Assembly: GCF_020529025.1 (NCBI RefSeq)
Contig: NZ_JACNMM010000002.1
Location: 558,001-622,000 of the forward strand
From: Oceaniglobus trochenteri
GTDB taxonomy: Bacteria > Pseudomonadota > Alphaproteobacteria > Rhodobacterales > Rhodobacteraceae
Length of the DNA: 64,000 bases
Direction of reading: 5' to 3'
Shown: one piece after another, positions 37,457 through 48,024 of the stretch
How the letters are laid out: each line of letters starts with the position of its first letter
How positions within the stretch are numbered: position 1 is the first letter of the stretch
Translations under genes and position numbers: made by a program
Notes under the pieces: generated by a model
Database searches by the model: none
The model's input: only the letters and a program-made list of their open reading frames with translations
Told to the model about the DNA's origin: nothing

Positions 37457-38176
37457 TCAGCCCCGCAGCGCCGGATCGCCCGTAACCCGCACCAGCGCCG
37501 TCAGATCGCCCAGGCGTTCGCGCTGCTGACCCGTCTCATCGAAATTCGAAGGCGACAGCCAGGCGTCGAAGGCGGCCTGCAACGCCGGCCACTCGGCGTC
37601 GATGGCGGCGAACCAGGCCGTGTCGCGGTTGCGCCCCTTGACCACGCCCGCCTGGCGGAACACCCCCTCGTAGCTGAAGCCGAGGCGTTGCGCCGCGCGC
37701 CGCGAGGCCAGGTTCAGCGCGTTGCATTTCCATTCAAACCGCCGATAGCCGGCCTCGAAGGCCCAGCCCATCATCAGATAGATCGCCTCGGTCGCCACGA
37801 CCGTGCGCTGCATTTCGGGCGACAGCGCGATATGGCCCACCTCGATGCTGCCCGATTCGGGCGCGATGCGCAGGAAACTGGCCACACCGCCCAGCCGCCC
37901 GGTGGCGCGGTTCTCGATCGCGTAGAAGGCCGGATCGTCGCCCGTGGCCTGTTCGCGCACCCAGCGGTGATAGGCCGCGGCCGAGGTGAAGGGACCATAG
38001 GGCAGGAAATCCCACATCCGGTCGTCGGCGGAATTGGCGCGGTGCAGGGCCGCGGCGTGATCGTCGGCGCTGAGCCGGTGCAGGCGGGCGTGGCGCCCCT
38101 CGATCAAACCCGGGCCGGGGCGGGGCGGCGCCCGCCAGTCCGGCACCGGTCGGCCCAGCCTCTGATCGTCATCCAT
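37457..38176 (-). CDS. GNAT family N-acetyltransferase (RimJ/RimL type)
   Basis: The 239-residue enzyme contains the GNAT motif A region ESGSIEVGHIALSPEMQRT and motif B region FEWKCNALNLASRRAAQRLGFSYEGVFRQA (quoted as KCNALNLASRRAAQRLGFS and YEGVFRQA). This is typical of RimJ/RimL-like acetyltransferases acting on protein N-termini or small amines. ATG 38176 is chosen because GAAAGGAT precedes it. Its stop sits directly against the stop of the response regulator gene (TGATCA, no gap). Confidence 0.87.
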   Translation of the reverse strand: MDDDQRLGRPVPDWRAPPRPGPGLIEGRHARLHRLSADDHAAALHRANSADDRMWDFLPYGPFTSAAAYHRWVREQATGDDPAFYAIENRATGRLGGVASFLRIAPESGSIEVGHIALSPEMQRTVVATEAIYLMMGWAFEAGYRRFEWKCNALNLASRRAAQRLGFSYEGVFRQAGVVKGRNRDTAWFAAIDAEWPALQAAFDAWLSPSNFDETGQQRERLGDLTALVRVTGDPALRG

Positions 38177-38305
38177 GCCGCAATCCTTTCCCGCGTCCGA
38201 CACGAGGATGTGCCGTTTCGATCTTATTCCTGACCGATTCTTTAATCATTCTGGGGTCAAGGTCAAAGGACCAGGGGCGATGCCCCGTCAAGGAAGGGAA
38301 CGACG

Positions 38306-38482
38306 ATGGAAAAGCTGGTTGAAACCGTCATGCGCCACGAACGCCAGGGTGATCTGCTGGATCGTGTGGTTCTGGCCGTCGGCATCCTGTCGCTGTGCCT
38401 TGCCCTTGCCGGCACCTTCATGGCCGGGTCTGACGACCTGGCGCAAGACGCCGCACCCGTCGCCGCCATCTCGACCGTCTGA
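38306..38482 (+). CDS. small single-pass membrane protein
   Basis: The 58-residue product starts MEKLVETVMRHERQGDLLDR, then has one membrane helix (VVLAVGILSLCLALAGTFMAG) and a short acidic, alanine-rich C-terminus. GGAAGGG stands about 8 bases before the ATG. Codon use fits a GC-rich gene. It is not recognised as a family member; the N-terminal helix is basic/acidic mixed and cytoplasmic. It converges with the DUF1501 gene. Confidence 0.6.
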   Translation: MEKLVETVMRHERQGDLLDRVVLAVGILSLCLALAGTFMAGSDDLAQDAAPVAAISTV

Positions 38483-38486
38483 TCCC

Positions 38487-39701
38487 CTAGCGCAACAGGC
38501 CGGGATTGGCGCCCATGTCGAGCCCCGGGAAGATGTCACGCTCCAGCAGCGCCGTTTCGGTGCCGAACAATCCGCGCATCGCCCAAGCCGCATAGGCCCG
38601 CACATCGCCCGTCGGCATCAGGTCGCGCCTTTCGTAAAGGTCGGCTTCGTCAAGGCCCGGCCAGCGGCCCAGAACCTGCCCCCCGCGCACCGCGCCCCCG
38701 GCCAGCAGCATGGCGCCCCCGGTGCCGTGATCGGTGCCGCGCGTTCCGTTTTCGCGCACGGTGCGGCCAAATTCCGTCATCGCCAGAACCGTGGTCTTGC
38801 CCCAGACCGGGCCAAGGCCCGTCTTCAGGGTCAGGATCGCATCGGCCAGTTCGCCCAGGCTTTGGCCGATTCCCTGGTCCTGGCGGCGGTGGGTGTCCCA
38901 TCCGCCCAGCGAGAAGGCCGCGATGCGGGTGTCGTTGTACAACCGTTCGGCCGCGAAACCGGCCAGCTTGCGCACCGAATTGCGCCCGCCCTGTGCAACC
39001 ATTCCCGCCAACGCCGCACCTCGGCGGCTGACGGTATCGGGGGCCGCCAGTTCGGCCAGGTCCATCGCCTCTTGCGCGGCATCGCGGAACAGTGGGTCGG
39101 CGTGGTAAAGCTCATCCAGCAGCAGGCGCGATTGCCCGGTGACCGTCAGCGCCGCCTCGGGCGACCAGTTCAGCACCGGCGCAGGCCCGGCCAGCACCTT
39201 CATCTCGTCCCGGCCGATGGCAAAGGCGGTTTCGCTGGACAGCCCCGGTGCGGTCTGCAACAGGCGGTTCAGCCAGCCATCGCGCCGCGCCTCGTCCGCC
39301 ATGTCCAGCCCGGTTCCGGCCTCAAGGATATCCTGACCGTCGAAATGGCTGCGCTTGCCGCGATAGGGGGTTGAAACCGCATGGGCAAAGCCCAGTTCGC
39401 CCGCGTCCCAAAGCGGCTTCAGCGGCGCCAGGGCCGGGTGCATCGCGTAAAACCCAAGGGGAATGCCCGGTTCACCCAGAAGCCCGGGACGCGCCGCCGC
39501 GAAGGCCGGGTCACCCACCGGGCGCAGGGCGTCCAGCCCGTCCATCCCGCCGCGCAGGATGATCACCACCAGCCGCGCGTCCCAGGGCCCCGAGGCCAGC
39601 GTGACCGTGGTAAGGAACGGATGCGCGGCCAGCGAACAGCCGACCAGCCCGGCACCCCGGCGCAAAAATCCCCGTCGATCCATTCTCGCGTTCCCTGTCA
39701 T
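38487..39701 (-). CDS. DUF1501 family protein with Tat signal
   Basis: The 404-residue protein has a Tat signal (MDRRGFLRRGAGLVGCSLAA) from residue 7 and the DUF1501 core: VVIILRGGMDGLDAL, FAHAVSTPYRGKRSHFDGQD, SLGGWDTHRRQDQG and MTEFGRTVRENGTRGTDHG, typical of the sulfatase-like DUF1501 fold. It is exported folded. ATG 39701 overlaps the DUF1800 stop (ATGA). The two families commonly occur as a pair; their function is unknown. Confidence 0.92.
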   Translation of the reverse strand: MTGNARMDRRGFLRRGAGLVGCSLAAHPFLTTVTLASGPWDARLVVIILRGGMDGLDALRPVGDPAFAAARPGLLGEPGIPLGFYAMHPALAPLKPLWDAGELGFAHAVSTPYRGKRSHFDGQDILEAGTGLDMADEARRDGWLNRLLQTAPGLSSETAFAIGRDEMKVLAGPAPVLNWSPEAALTVTGQSRLLLDELYHADPLFRDAAQEAMDLAELAAPDTVSRRGAALAGMVAQGGRNSVRKLAGFAAERLYNDTRIAAFSLGGWDTHRRQDQGIGQSLGELADAILTLKTGLGPVWGKTTVLAMTEFGRTVRENGTRGTDHGTGGAMLLAGGAVRGGQVLGRWPGLDEADLYERRDLMPTGDVRAYAAWAMRGLFGTETALLERDIFPGLDMGANPGLLR

Positions 39702-41056
39702 CTGCGGTTGAACTCGGGCGATGCCAGCACAAGGCCGACCCCCTGCACGACGCTGTCGGCCGCCCCGACCGACCACATCAGCCGCGCCGAGGCGGTTTCG
39801 CCCAGCGCCACCTGCACGAAATCGCGCGGGTCGGGCAGTTGCGGGCGCAGGCGGGCAGGCATCGTCATGGCCCAGCGGATGCGCGACGACAGGCCCAGGG
39901 GCGTGATCCAGGCCTCGGCCTCTTCCGGCCATCCGTCCGGGCCGCCGGGGCGCATGAAGGGCTGCCCCATCACGTCAAGCGCCGTCAGGGTCGCGGGGCG
40001 GAAAAGCTGCCCCTTCATGGCCATCACCGCATCACCCCGCACCCCCAGCGTGCGCATGGCGGCGCCGATGAAATCCAGCGGTTGGCGGGCCTTGCCCAAC
40101 GTGGCATCGCGGGCGGCCGGATGGTCGATCATCGCGGCGTAGGCGGCCATCAGATCACCATCGCTTTGCCGCCAGGCCCCGGCGATGGCCGCCACCAGAT
40201 CGGGCGCGGGGTCATCCGAGACGAAATGCACGGCCAGCTTGCGGGCGATATGGCGGGCGGTTTCGGGGTGAACCGCCAGATCGTCGAGAAAGGCGTGAAT
40301 ATCCTCAAGCCGGGCGCGTTTCGGGCGGCCATAGGTTTGCCCCAGGATGGTTTCACTTCCCGGTTCGGCGCGGCCGGGCACGAAGCGCGGGCCTTCAACC
40401 GCCGAAAAGGTGGCGCCGGTCAGAAGTTCGGCAAACTGGCGCACGTCCTGCTGGGTATAGCTGCCGTCAACGCCGATCGTGTGAAGTTCCAGCACTTCCC
40501 GCGCGAGGTTCTCGTTCAGGCCCAGGCCACGGCGCAGGCCGACCCGCGAACGGGGACCGATCGAATTGACCTGGTCGAGAAAGAGCATCATCTGCGGATG
40601 CAGCACCGTGGCGCGCAGCATATCGCCAAAGCGGCCGGTCATGTGCGGGCGGATCGCACCGTCGATGAAATCGGCGCTCAGGGGAAGACCACCCAACCCC
40701 TTGTGGCGAAGCGAGAAATGATCGAGCCAGAACAGGCAGAGCCGTTCGCGCAGGGGTGTGTCGCTGTCCATGATCCGGGCGAAAAGCGCGCGGGGCATAC
40801 GCCGCTGAAGGGCGCGGATCTGTTCGACCACCGCTTCGTGCGCGGCTTTTGCACCGGCCTTGTCCTGACGCATCGCCTTGCCGGTTTCGCCATAGGTGCG
40901 CACCAGTTCCAGGGCCTCGGGGGTGGTAACCGTGGGAAAGGCGGCGCGCATCCGGTCGGCGCCCCGCAGCGATTCCAGGATCGCATCGCCATCGCGTGGC
41001 TGTTCGCCTGCCGGGCCAAACCCGAAGCGGATGGTCAAAAGGGTCGACTGCGTCAT
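39698..41056 (-). CDS. DUF1800 family protein
   Basis: The 452-residue protein has the DUF1800 hallmarks LTIRFGFGPAG, LFWLDHFSLRH, RRGLGLNENLAREVLELHTIG, YTQQDVRQFAELLTGATF and ARHIARKLAVHFVSDDP. The family is usually found beside DUF1501, as here. No signal peptide is evident, in contrast to its partner. Joint export through the Tat route of the partner is possible but not shown. Confidence 0.92.
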   Translation of the reverse strand: MTQSTLLTIRFGFGPAGEQPRDGDAILESLRGADRMRAAFPTVTTPEALELVRTYGETGKAMRQDKAGAKAAHEAVVEQIRALQRRMPRALFARIMDSDTPLRERLCLFWLDHFSLRHKGLGGLPLSADFIDGAIRPHMTGRFGDMLRATVLHPQMMLFLDQVNSIGPRSRVGLRRGLGLNENLAREVLELHTIGVDGSYTQQDVRQFAELLTGATFSAVEGPRFVPGRAEPGSETILGQTYGRPKRARLEDIHAFLDDLAVHPETARHIARKLAVHFVSDDPAPDLVAAIAGAWRQSDGDLMAAYAAMIDHPAARDATLGKARQPLDFIGAAMRTLGVRGDAVMAMKGQLFRPATLTALDVMGQPFMRPGGPDGWPEEAEAWITPLGLSSRIRWAMTMPARLRPQLPDPRDFVQVALGETASARLMWSVGAADSVVQGVGLVLASPEFNRR

Positions 41057-41174
41057 CGGCGGCGTCTCCGGGCGGACGAACGGATGTGTCAGCCCGGAAT
41101 ATGTGCTGTGTTGCGCGCCGTTTCCAGCCCCGGCAAATCCGCCGGCCGGTTCTGGCCGACGGACAGAAAGCGGC

Positions 41175-42953
41175 TCAGCTTTCGGGCGGCAGGACGCGCA
41201 GGCGCAATTCGCGCAGCTGTTCGTTCATGGGTTCGCTGGGCGCGCCCATCATCAGGTCTTCGGCGCGCTGGTTCATGGGGAACATGATGACCTCGCGGAT
41301 GTTCGCCTCATCCGCCAGCAGCATGACCATCCGGTCGATGCCCGCCGCACAGCCGCCGTGGGGCGGAGCGCCGTACTGGAACGCGTTGACCATGCCGCCG
41401 AACCGCTTGCGCACTTCCTCTTCGCCATAGCCGGCCAGCTCGAAGGCCTTGAACATGATTTCCGGCTTGTGGTTCCGGATCGCACCCGAGATCAGTTCAT
41501 AGCCGTTGCAGGCCAGGTCATACTGGAAGCCCAGGACATTCAGCGGATCGCCCTCCAGCGCCTCCATCCCGCCCTGCGGCATCGAGAAGGGGTTGTGGGA
41601 AAAGTCGATCTTGCCGGTTTCCTCGTCGGCCTCGTACATCGGGAAATCGACGATCCAGGCGAACTGGAAGCTGTTTTCGTCGGTCAGGCCCAATTCTTCG
41701 CCGATCACGACCCGCGCCTTGCCCGCGACCCGTTCAAAGGCCGAAGGCTTGCCCCCCAGGAAGAAGGCCGCATCGCCCACCCCAAGGCCCAGCTGCTGGC
41801 GGATCGCCTCGGTCCGCTCGGGGCCGATGTTCTTGGCCAGGGGGCCGGCGGCCTCGATCCCTTCGCCCTGGTCGCGCCAGAAGATATAGCCCATGCCGGG
41901 CAGCCCTTCCTTCTGGGCGAAGGCGTTCATGCGGTCGCAGAACTTGCGCGATCCGCCCTTCGGCGCGGGAATGGCGCGGATTTCGGTGCCTTCCTGCTCC
42001 AGCAGCTTGGCGAAGATGGCAAAGCCCGATCCGGCAAAATGTTCGCTGACCACCTGCATCTTGATGGGGTTGCGCAGGTCGGGCTTGTCGGTGCCATACC
42101 ACAGGGCCGCGTCGCGATAGGAAATCTGCGGCCAGTCGGTGTTCACCTTGCGCCCGCCGCCGAAGCGTTCGAAACAGCCCTGGATCACCGGCTGGATGGT
42201 GTCGAACACGTCCTGCTGGCTGACAAAGCTCATCTCGAGGTCAAGCTGGTAGAAATCGGTGGGCGAACGGTCGGCGCGGGGGTCTTCGTCGCGGAAGCAG
42301 GGCGCGATCTGGAAATACTTGTCAAAGCCGCTGACCATGATCAGCTGCTTGAACTGCTGGGGCGCCTGGGGCAGCGCATAGAACTTGCCCGGATGCAAAC
42401 GCGAGGGCACCAGGAAATCGCGCGCGCCCTCGGGCGAACTGGCGGTGATGATCGGCGTCTGGAATTCGTTGAAACCCTGGTCCCACATCCGCTGGCGCAG
42501 ATCGCGCACCACGTCGCTGCGCAGCACGATGTTGTCGTGCAATTCCTGGCGGCGCAGATCCAGGAAGCGATAGCGCAGGCGCGTTTCCTCGGGGTATTCC
42601 TGATCGCCGAAGACCTGCAGGGGCAGTTCGCCCGCCGCACCCAGAACCTCCACGTCGCGAACGTAGACCTCGATCTCGCCGGTCGGAATCTTGGTGTTCA
42701 CCAGTTCGGCGTCGCGCGCCTTTACCGTGCCGTCGATGCGGATGCACCATTCCGCCCGCACCTTTTCCAGCGCCTTGAAGGCCGGGCTGTCGCCGTCGCA
42801 CAGCACCTGAGTCATGCCGTAATGGTCGCGCAGGTCGATGAACAGTACGCCGCCGTGGTCACGGACGCGATGCACCCAGCCCGACAGGCGCACATCGCTG
42901 CCCACATCGGATTTGTTCAGATCGGCGCAGGTATGGGAGCGATAGGCATGCAT
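41175..42953 (-). CDS. aspS: aspartyl-tRNA synthetase
   Basis: The 592-residue class II synthetase has an N-terminal OB-fold anticodon-binding domain ([22 protein letters not shown]), class II motif 2 ([25 protein letters not shown] quoted as [11 protein letters not shown]) and motif 3 [15 protein letters not shown] bacterial-type insertion domain (about 290-410) is present. This long form without an archaeal layout may be non-discriminating in some bacteria. It stands alone between DUF1800 and cfa. Confidence 0.96.
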   Translation of the reverse strand: MHAYRSHTCADLNKSDVGSDVRLSGWVHRVRDHGGVLFIDLRDHYGMTQVLCDGDSPAFKALEKVRAEWCIRIDGTVKARDAELVNTKIPTGEIEVYVRDVEVLGAAGELPLQVFGDQEYPEETRLRYRFLDLRRQELHDNIVLRSDVVRDLRQRMWDQGFNEFQTPIITASSPEGARDFLVPSRLHPGKFYALPQAPQQFKQLIMVSGFDKYFQIAPCFRDEDPRADRSPTDFYQLDLEMSFVSQQDVFDTIQPVIQGCFERFGGGRKVNTDWPQISYRDAALWYGTDKPDLRNPIKMQVVSEHFAGSGFAIFAKLLEQEGTEIRAIPAPKGGSRKFCDRMNAFAQKEGLPGMGYIFWRDQGEGIEAAGPLAKNIGPERTEAIRQQLGLGVGDAAFFLGGKPSAFERVAGKARVVIGEELGLTDENSFQFAWIVDFPMYEADEETGKIDFSHNPFSMPQGGMEALEGDPLNVLGFQYDLACNGYELISGAIRNHKPEIMFKAFELAGYGEEEVRKRFGGMVNAFQYGAPPHGGCAAGIDRMVMLLADEANIREVIMFPMNQRAEDLMMGAPSEPMNEQLRELRLRVLPPES

Positions 42954-43124
42954 CGGGGGCCTCCGGGGCTTTGGTCATTCGGGCGTCAGGTTGGCGCCGA
43001 TACACCTGCGGGCGCGCCGAAAGTCAAGGGAACCTTGGGCACAAGCCCGCCTGCCGTTGCATCGCCCCCATTGAACTTGCATCGGAAACCCGCAGGATGG
43101 TGGCAAAAAAAGAGGAGATTCTCC

Positions 43125-44321
43125 ATGTGGGACAGTCTGTTCGAAACCTTCCTCAAACGCATGATGCGTCAGGGCGCCATCGTCGTGACACTTCCCTCGG
43201 GGCGCGAGGTGGTCGCGGGCGACGGCAGCCCACCCCTGCGCGTCACCCTGACCGACCCGACCCTGGTGCAGCGCATCGTGATGACCCCGGACTTGGGGGT
43301 TGGCGAAGGCTACATGGATGGCACCCTGCAGATCGAGAATGACGACCTGCGCCGCTTCCTTTCGCTGGTGATTGCCAATTCCTGGAACGGGTCACGCTCG
43401 GCATGGCGCAACCCCCTGCGCCATGCCCGGCGTGCCCTGCGCCGGATCCAGCAATATGCCCCCGCCCCAAAGGCGCAGGCCAATGTCGCCCATCACTATG
43501 ACCTGTCGGGCGAATTGTACGACCTGTTCCTTGACGCCGACAAACAGTATTCCTGCGCCTATTTCCGCACCCCCGATGTCAGCCTGGAGCAGGCCCAGGC
43601 CGACAAGAAGGCCCATATCGCCGCCAAGCTGCTGCTGGAACCGGGGATGCGCGTGCTGGACATCGGTTGTGGCTGGGGCGGCATGGCGCTGACGCTGGCG
43701 CGCGATTTCGGCGCGCAGGTGGTGGGTGTCACCCTCAGCCGCGAACAGCACGCCATCGGGCGGCAGCGGGTGGAAGAGGCCGGATTGTCCGAGCAGGTTT
43801 CGATCCGCCTGCAGGATTACCGCGAGGTGCGCGGCAGCTTCGACAGGATCGTGTCGGTGGGCATGTTCGAACATGTCGGCGCGCCGCAGTACGAAACCTA
43901 TTTCCGCACCGTTCACGATCTTCTGGCGCCCGACGGCGTGGCGCTGATCCATACCATCGGGCGTCTGGGTCCGCCGGGCATCACCAGCCCCTGGGTGAAC
44001 AAGTACATCTTCCCCGGCGGCTACGTCCCCGCCCTCTCCGAGATGAGCGCGGCCATTGAACACCAGAACCTGACCATCACCGATGTCGAGGTCTGGCGGA
44101 TGCATTACGCCGAAACCTTGCGCCACTGGGAGGAAAGGTTCACCGCCAATATCGACCGGGCCCGCGAACTTTACGACGACAGGTTCTGCCGGATGTGGCG
44201 GTTCTACCTGATCGCCAGCGAAATGACCTTCCGCCACGGCCCGCAAGTGGTGTTCCAGGCACAACTGGCCCATTCGAAAACGGCGGTGCCGATCACGCGG
44301 GATTATTTGTATCCCCAATGA
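43125..44321 (+). CDS. cfa: cyclopropane-fatty-acyl-phospholipid synthase family methyltransferase
   Basis: The 398-residue protein has SAM motif VLDIGCGWGGMALTLARDFG, VVGVTLSREQHAIG, FDRIVSVGMFEHVG, and the C-terminal MHYAETLRHWEERF, the CFA synthase core. It methylenates unsaturated phospholipid acyl chains at the inner membrane. The N-terminal 100 residues are a lipid-binding type domain. ATG 43125 follows AGAGGAG; upstream open frame is antisense to aspS and not coding. Confidence 0.92.
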   Translation: MWDSLFETFLKRMMRQGAIVVTLPSGREVVAGDGSPPLRVTLTDPTLVQRIVMTPDLGVGEGYMDGTLQIENDDLRRFLSLVIANSWNGSRSAWRNPLRHARRALRRIQQYAPAPKAQANVAHHYDLSGELYDLFLDADKQYSCAYFRTPDVSLEQAQADKKAHIAAKLLLEPGMRVLDIGCGWGGMALTLARDFGAQVVGVTLSREQHAIGRQRVEEAGLSEQVSIRLQDYREVRGSFDRIVSVGMFEHVGAPQYETYFRTVHDLLAPDGVALIHTIGRLGPPGITSPWVNKYIFPGGYVPALSEMSAAIEHQNLTITDVEVWRMHYAETLRHWEERFTANIDRARELYDDRFCRMWRFYLIASEMTFRHGPQVVFQAQLAHSKTAVPITRDYLYPQ

Positions 44322-44532
44322 TCCCCGGGCGCCAAGGATTGCCGCGTCAGCCCCCCTTGCCCGGCGCCGTCCGTTGGAGGCTGGCAATGTTACTCTGCGC
44401 GACGGGCTCCAACTTGTGCCTGCCGGCTCAATCGCGGTGAAACCGTTTCCGGCCGCCATCATCCGCACCGGGAAATCGCGGACCAAGGACGCGCCGCAGG
44501 CACCGCTGCCCGCCTGACGCGGCAATCGCCCC

Positions 44533-44560
44533 TTGCGCCTCACCGAGCAGAGCCTATAAC
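44533..44560 (+). promoter_or_regulatory. sigma70-like promoter before carB
   Basis: TTGCGC (44533-44538), a 16-base spacer and TATAAC (44555-44560) resemble a vegetative promoter. A start at about 44567 would leave a very short leader and would remove most of the left arm of the hairpin at 44559-44587, so transcription start site and hairpin formation are mutually exclusive choices. The rest of the 272-base space after cfa shows no gene. Confidence 0.45.
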
Positions 44561-44587
44561 CCCCAAGATTTTCTCTGCCTTGGGGGT
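44559..44587 (+). promoter_or_regulatory. hairpin covering the carB ribosome binding site
   Basis: Perfect 9-base arms ACCCCCAAG (44559-44567) and CTTGGGGGT (44579-44587) flank an 11-base loop. The right arm contains GGGGG, the only Shine-Dalgarno-like run before the ATG at 44594, at a spacing of 7 bases. When folded the ribosome binding site is paired. Confidence 0.6.
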
Positions 44588-44593
44588 CTGGCC

Positions 44594-47500
44594 ATGCCGA
44601 AAAGAACCGATATCAATTCCATCATGATCATCGGCGCGGGGCCAATCATTATCGGCCAGGCGTGCGAATTCGACTATTCCGGCGCCCAGGCCTGCAAGGC
44701 GCTGCGCGAGGAAGGGTATCGGGTGATTCTCGTCAACTCGAACCCGGCCACCATCATGACCGACCCGGAACTGGCCGATGCCACCTATATCGAGCCGATC
44801 ACCCCGGAGATCGTCGCCCGCATCATCGAGAAGGAACGCCCCGACGCGCTTCTGCCCACCATGGGCGGACAGACCGGGCTGAACACCGCCCTTGCGGTCG
44901 AGGAAATGGGTGTTCTCAAGAAATTCGGCGTCGAGATGATCGGCGCCACCCGCGAAGCCATCGAAATGGCCGAAGACCGCAAGCTGTTCCGCGAGGCGAT
45001 GGACCGTCTGGGCATCGAGAACCCCAAGGCCACCATCGTCACGGCACCCGTCAAGAACGGCAAGAAGGACCTGGCCGCCGGTGTCGGCCTGGCCATCGAC
45101 GCGCTGGAGGAGATCGGCCTGCCCGCCATCATCCGCCCGGCCTTCACCATGGGCGGCACCGGCGGCGGCGTGGCCTACAACCGCGAGGAATACGAATATT
45201 ACTGCCGCTCGGGCATGGATGCCTCGCCCGTCGGGCAGATCCTTGTCGATGAATCGCTGCTGGGCTGGAAGGAATACGAGATGGAGGTGGTGCGCGACCG
45301 CGCCGACAACGCCATCATCGTCTGCTCCATCGAAAACGTCGATCCCATGGGTGTGCATACCGGCGATTCGATCACCGTTGCCCCCGCGCTGACCCTGACC
45401 GACAAGGAATATCAGGCCATGCGCTCGGCCTCGATTGCGGTTCTGCGCGAAATCGGCGTGGAAACCGGCGGATCGAACGTGCAGTGGGCCGTGAACCCCG
45501 CCGATGGCCGCATGGTGGTGATCGAGATGAACCCCCGGGTGTCGCGTTCATCCGCGCTGGCGTCCAAGGCCACCGGTTTCCCGATTGCCAAGATCGCCGC
45601 GAAACTCGCCGTCGGCTATACGCTGGACGAGCTGGACAACGACATCACCAAGGTGACGCCCGCCAGTTTCGAACCGACCATCGATTATGTCGTCACCAAG
45701 ATCCCGCGCTTTGCCTTCGAGAAATTCCCGGGCTCCGAGCCGCTTCTTTCGACCGCGATGAAATCGGTGGGCGAGGCGATGGCGATCGGCCGCACGATCC
45801 ACGAATCGCTGCAAAAGGCGCTGGCCTCGCTTGAAACCGGCCTGACCGGGTTTGACGAGATCGAGATCCCCGGCGCCCCCGACGTGGCCAGCATCACCGC
45901 CGCCCTGTCGCGCCAGACACCCGACCGGATGCGCACCATCGCCCAGGCCATGCGCCACGGGCTGAGCAACGACGAGTTGCACTCGATCACCAAGTTCGAC
46001 CCCTGGTTCCTGGACCGCATCCGCGAAATCGTGGACACCGAAGAGCGGCTGCGTCGCGACGGCCTGCCCGTGACCGAAGAAGGTTTGCGCGCGATCAAGA
46101 TGATGGGCTTCACCGATGCCCGCCTGGCCACCCTGACGGGCCGCGACGAAGACCAGGTGCGCCGCGCGCGCCACAACCTGAACGTCAAGGCCGTGTTCAA
46201 GCGGATCGACACCTGCGCCGCCGAGTTCGAGGCCCAGACGCCCTACATGTATTCCACCTACGAATCGCCGGTCATGGGCGAAGTGGAATGCGAGGCGCGC
46301 CCAAGCGACCGCAAGAAGGTGGTGATCCTGGGCGGCGGGCCCAACCGGATCGGCCAGGGGATCGAGTTCGACTATTGCTGTTGTCATGCCTGCTATGCCC
46401 TGTCGGCGACGGGCTATGAAACCATCATGATCAACTGCAACCCCGAAACGGTCAGCACCGATTACGACACGTCAGACCGGCTCTATTTCGAGCCGCTGAC
46501 CATGGAACACGTGATGGAGGTTCTGCGGGTCGAGCAGGAGAAGGGCACCCTGCATGGCGTAATCGTACAATTTGGCGGCCAGACTCCCCTGAAACTGGCC
46601 AATGCCTTGCAGGATGCAGGCATTCCCATTCTCGGGACGACCCCCGACGCCATCGACCTGGCCGAGGACCGCGAGAGGTTCCAGGCCATGCTGAACGAGC
46701 TGGGCCTGAAGCAGCCGGTCAACGGCATTGCCCGTTCCGACGCCGAGGCGATGGAGATCGCCAAGGCGGTCGGCTATCCGCTGGTGATCCGCCCCTCCTA
46801 CGTTCTGGGCGGCCGCGCCATGGAGATCGTGCGCGACGATGCGCACCTGGCCCGCTACATCCGCGATGCCGTGGTGGTCAGCGGCGATACGCCTGTTCTG
46901 CTCGACAGCTACCTGGCCGGCGCGGTCGAGGTGGACGTGGATTGCCTCTGTGATGGCAAAAACGTGCATGTGGCCGGGGTGATGCAGCACATCGAAGAGG
47001 CCGGCGTGCACTCGGGCGACAGCGCATGTTCCCTGCCGCCCTACACCCTGTCCGACGAACTGATTGCAGAAATGGAACAACAGACGGCGGCGATGGCCCT
47101 GAAACTGGGCGTTGTCGGGTTGATGAATGTTCAATTCGCGATAAAGGACGGCACGATCTATGTGCTTGAGGTGAACCCCCGCGCGTCGCGCACCGTGCCC
47201 TTCGTGGCCAAGGCCACCGACAGCGCCATCGCCAGCATCGCCGCCCGCCTGATGGCCGGCGAACCGCTGTCCAACTTCCCCCTGCGCGCGCCCTACCCCG
47301 ATGGCACCGGCCCCGACGACACGCTGCCCTATGCCGACCCCATGACGCTGGCCGATCCGGCCATGCCCTGGTATTCGGTGAAAGAGGCGGTGCTGCCCTT
47401 CGCGCGCTTCCCCGGTGTCGATACCCTGCTTGGGCCCGAGATGCGCTCGACCGGCGAGGTGATGGGCTGGGATCGTTCCTTCCCGCGCGCCTTCCTCAAG

Positions 47501-47923
47501 GCGCAGATGGGCGCGGGCGTGGTGCTGCCCTCCTCGGGTATAGCCTTCCTGTCAATCAAGGACGCCGACAAGACCGATCAGTTCGTCGAAACCGCCCGCA
47601 TCCTTCTGGACTGCGGCATGACGCTGACCGCCACCAAGGGCACCGCCAGGTTCCTGCGCGACAACGGCATCGAAACCGGCGAGGTGAACAAGGTCTATGA
47701 AGGCGGGCGCACCGTGGTCGACATCATGAAGGACGGTGAAATCGCCCTGGTGATGAACACCACCGAAGGCGCGCGCGCCGTCGATGACAGCCGCGCCATG
47801 CGCAACGTCGCGCTGATGGACAAGATCCCCTATTTCACCACCCTCGCTGCCTCCCACGCCGTGGCCCTGGCCATGCAGGCCCGCGAAGAGGGCGAGCTGG
47901 GGGTCAGGGCCCTGCAGGGCTAA
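44594..47923 (+). CDS. carB: carbamoyl-phosphate synthase large subunit
   Basis: The 1109-residue enzyme makes carbamoyl phosphate from ammonia (from CarA), bicarbonate and two ATP for arginine and pyrimidine synthesis. It has two homologous ATP-grasp halves: [19 protein letters not shown] and [19 protein letters not shown] start the halves, and [16 protein letters not shown] and [16 protein letters not shown] are their ATP-grasp motifs. The allosteric MGS-like domain is at the C-terminus (about 960-1109). carA is not in the window. Its translation may be controlled by the leader hairpin. Confidence 0.97.
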   Translation: MPKRTDINSIMIIGAGPIIIGQACEFDYSGAQACKALREEGYRVILVNSNPATIMTDPELADATYIEPITPEIVARIIEKERPDALLPTMGGQTGLNTALAVEEMGVLKKFGVEMIGATREAIEMAEDRKLFREAMDRLGIENPKATIVTAPVKNGKKDLAAGVGLAIDALEEIGLPAIIRPAFTMGGTGGGVAYNREEYEYYCRSGMDASPVGQILVDESLLGWKEYEMEVVRDRADNAIIVCSIENVDPMGVHTGDSITVAPALTLTDKEYQAMRSASIAVLREIGVETGGSNVQWAVNPADGRMVVIEMNPRVSRSSALASKATGFPIAKIAAKLAVGYTLDELDNDITKVTPASFEPTIDYVVTKIPRFAFEKFPGSEPLLSTAMKSVGEAMAIGRTIHESLQKALASLETGLTGFDEIEIPGAPDVASITAALSRQTPDRMRTIAQAMRHGLSNDELHSITKFDPWFLDRIREIVDTEERLRRDGLPVTEEGLRAIKMMGFTDARLATLTGRDEDQVRRARHNLNVKAVFKRIDTCAAEFEAQTPYMYSTYESPVMGEVECEARPSDRKKVVILGGGPNRIGQGIEFDYCCCHACYALSATGYETIMINCNPETVSTDYDTSDRLYFEPLTMEHVMEVLRVEQEKGTLHGVIVQFGGQTPLKLANALQDAGIPILGTTPDAIDLAEDRERFQAMLNELGLKQPVNGIARSDAEAMEIAKAVGYPLVIRPSYVLGGRAMEIVRDDAHLARYIRDAVVVSGDTPVLLDSYLAGAVEVDVDCLCDGKNVHVAGVMQHIEEAGVHSGDSACSLPPYTLSDELIAEMEQQTAAMALKLGVVGLMNVQFAIKDGTIYVLEVNPRASRTVPFVAKATDSAIASIAARLMAGEPLSNFPLRAPYPDGTGPDDTLPYADPMTLADPAMPWYSVKEAVLPFARFPGVDTLLGPEMRSTGEVMGWDRSFPRAFLKAQMGAGVVLPSSGIAFLSIKDADKTDQFVETARILLDCGMTLTATKGTARFLRDNGIETGEVNKVYEGGRTVVDIMKDGEIALVMNTTEGARAVDDSRAMRNVALMDKIPYFTTLAASHAVALAMQAREEGELGVRALQG

Positions 47924-47940
47924 GCGACCGACAAGCAAGC

Positions 47941-47968
47941 AGGATGGCGCAACGCAGCGCGCCATCCT
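47941..47968 (+). terminator. strong hairpin after carB
   Basis: AGGATGGCGC (47941-47950) pairs perfectly with GCGCCATCCT (47959-47968), 17 bases after the carB stop. No T-run follows, so it is either a rho-assisted terminator or an mRNA 3'-end stabiliser rather than a classic intrinsic terminator. Confidence 0.6.
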
Positions 47969-48024
47969 GACAACAGGTGGCAGACAATCTTGCCCCCTCT
48001 GCGCCGCTGGGCTAAGCCGCGCGG

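Noticed and set aside
40896-43124. N-terminal extension of cfa through aspS
   Set aside because: The extension is antisense to aspS, and ATG 43125 has a strong ribosome binding site.
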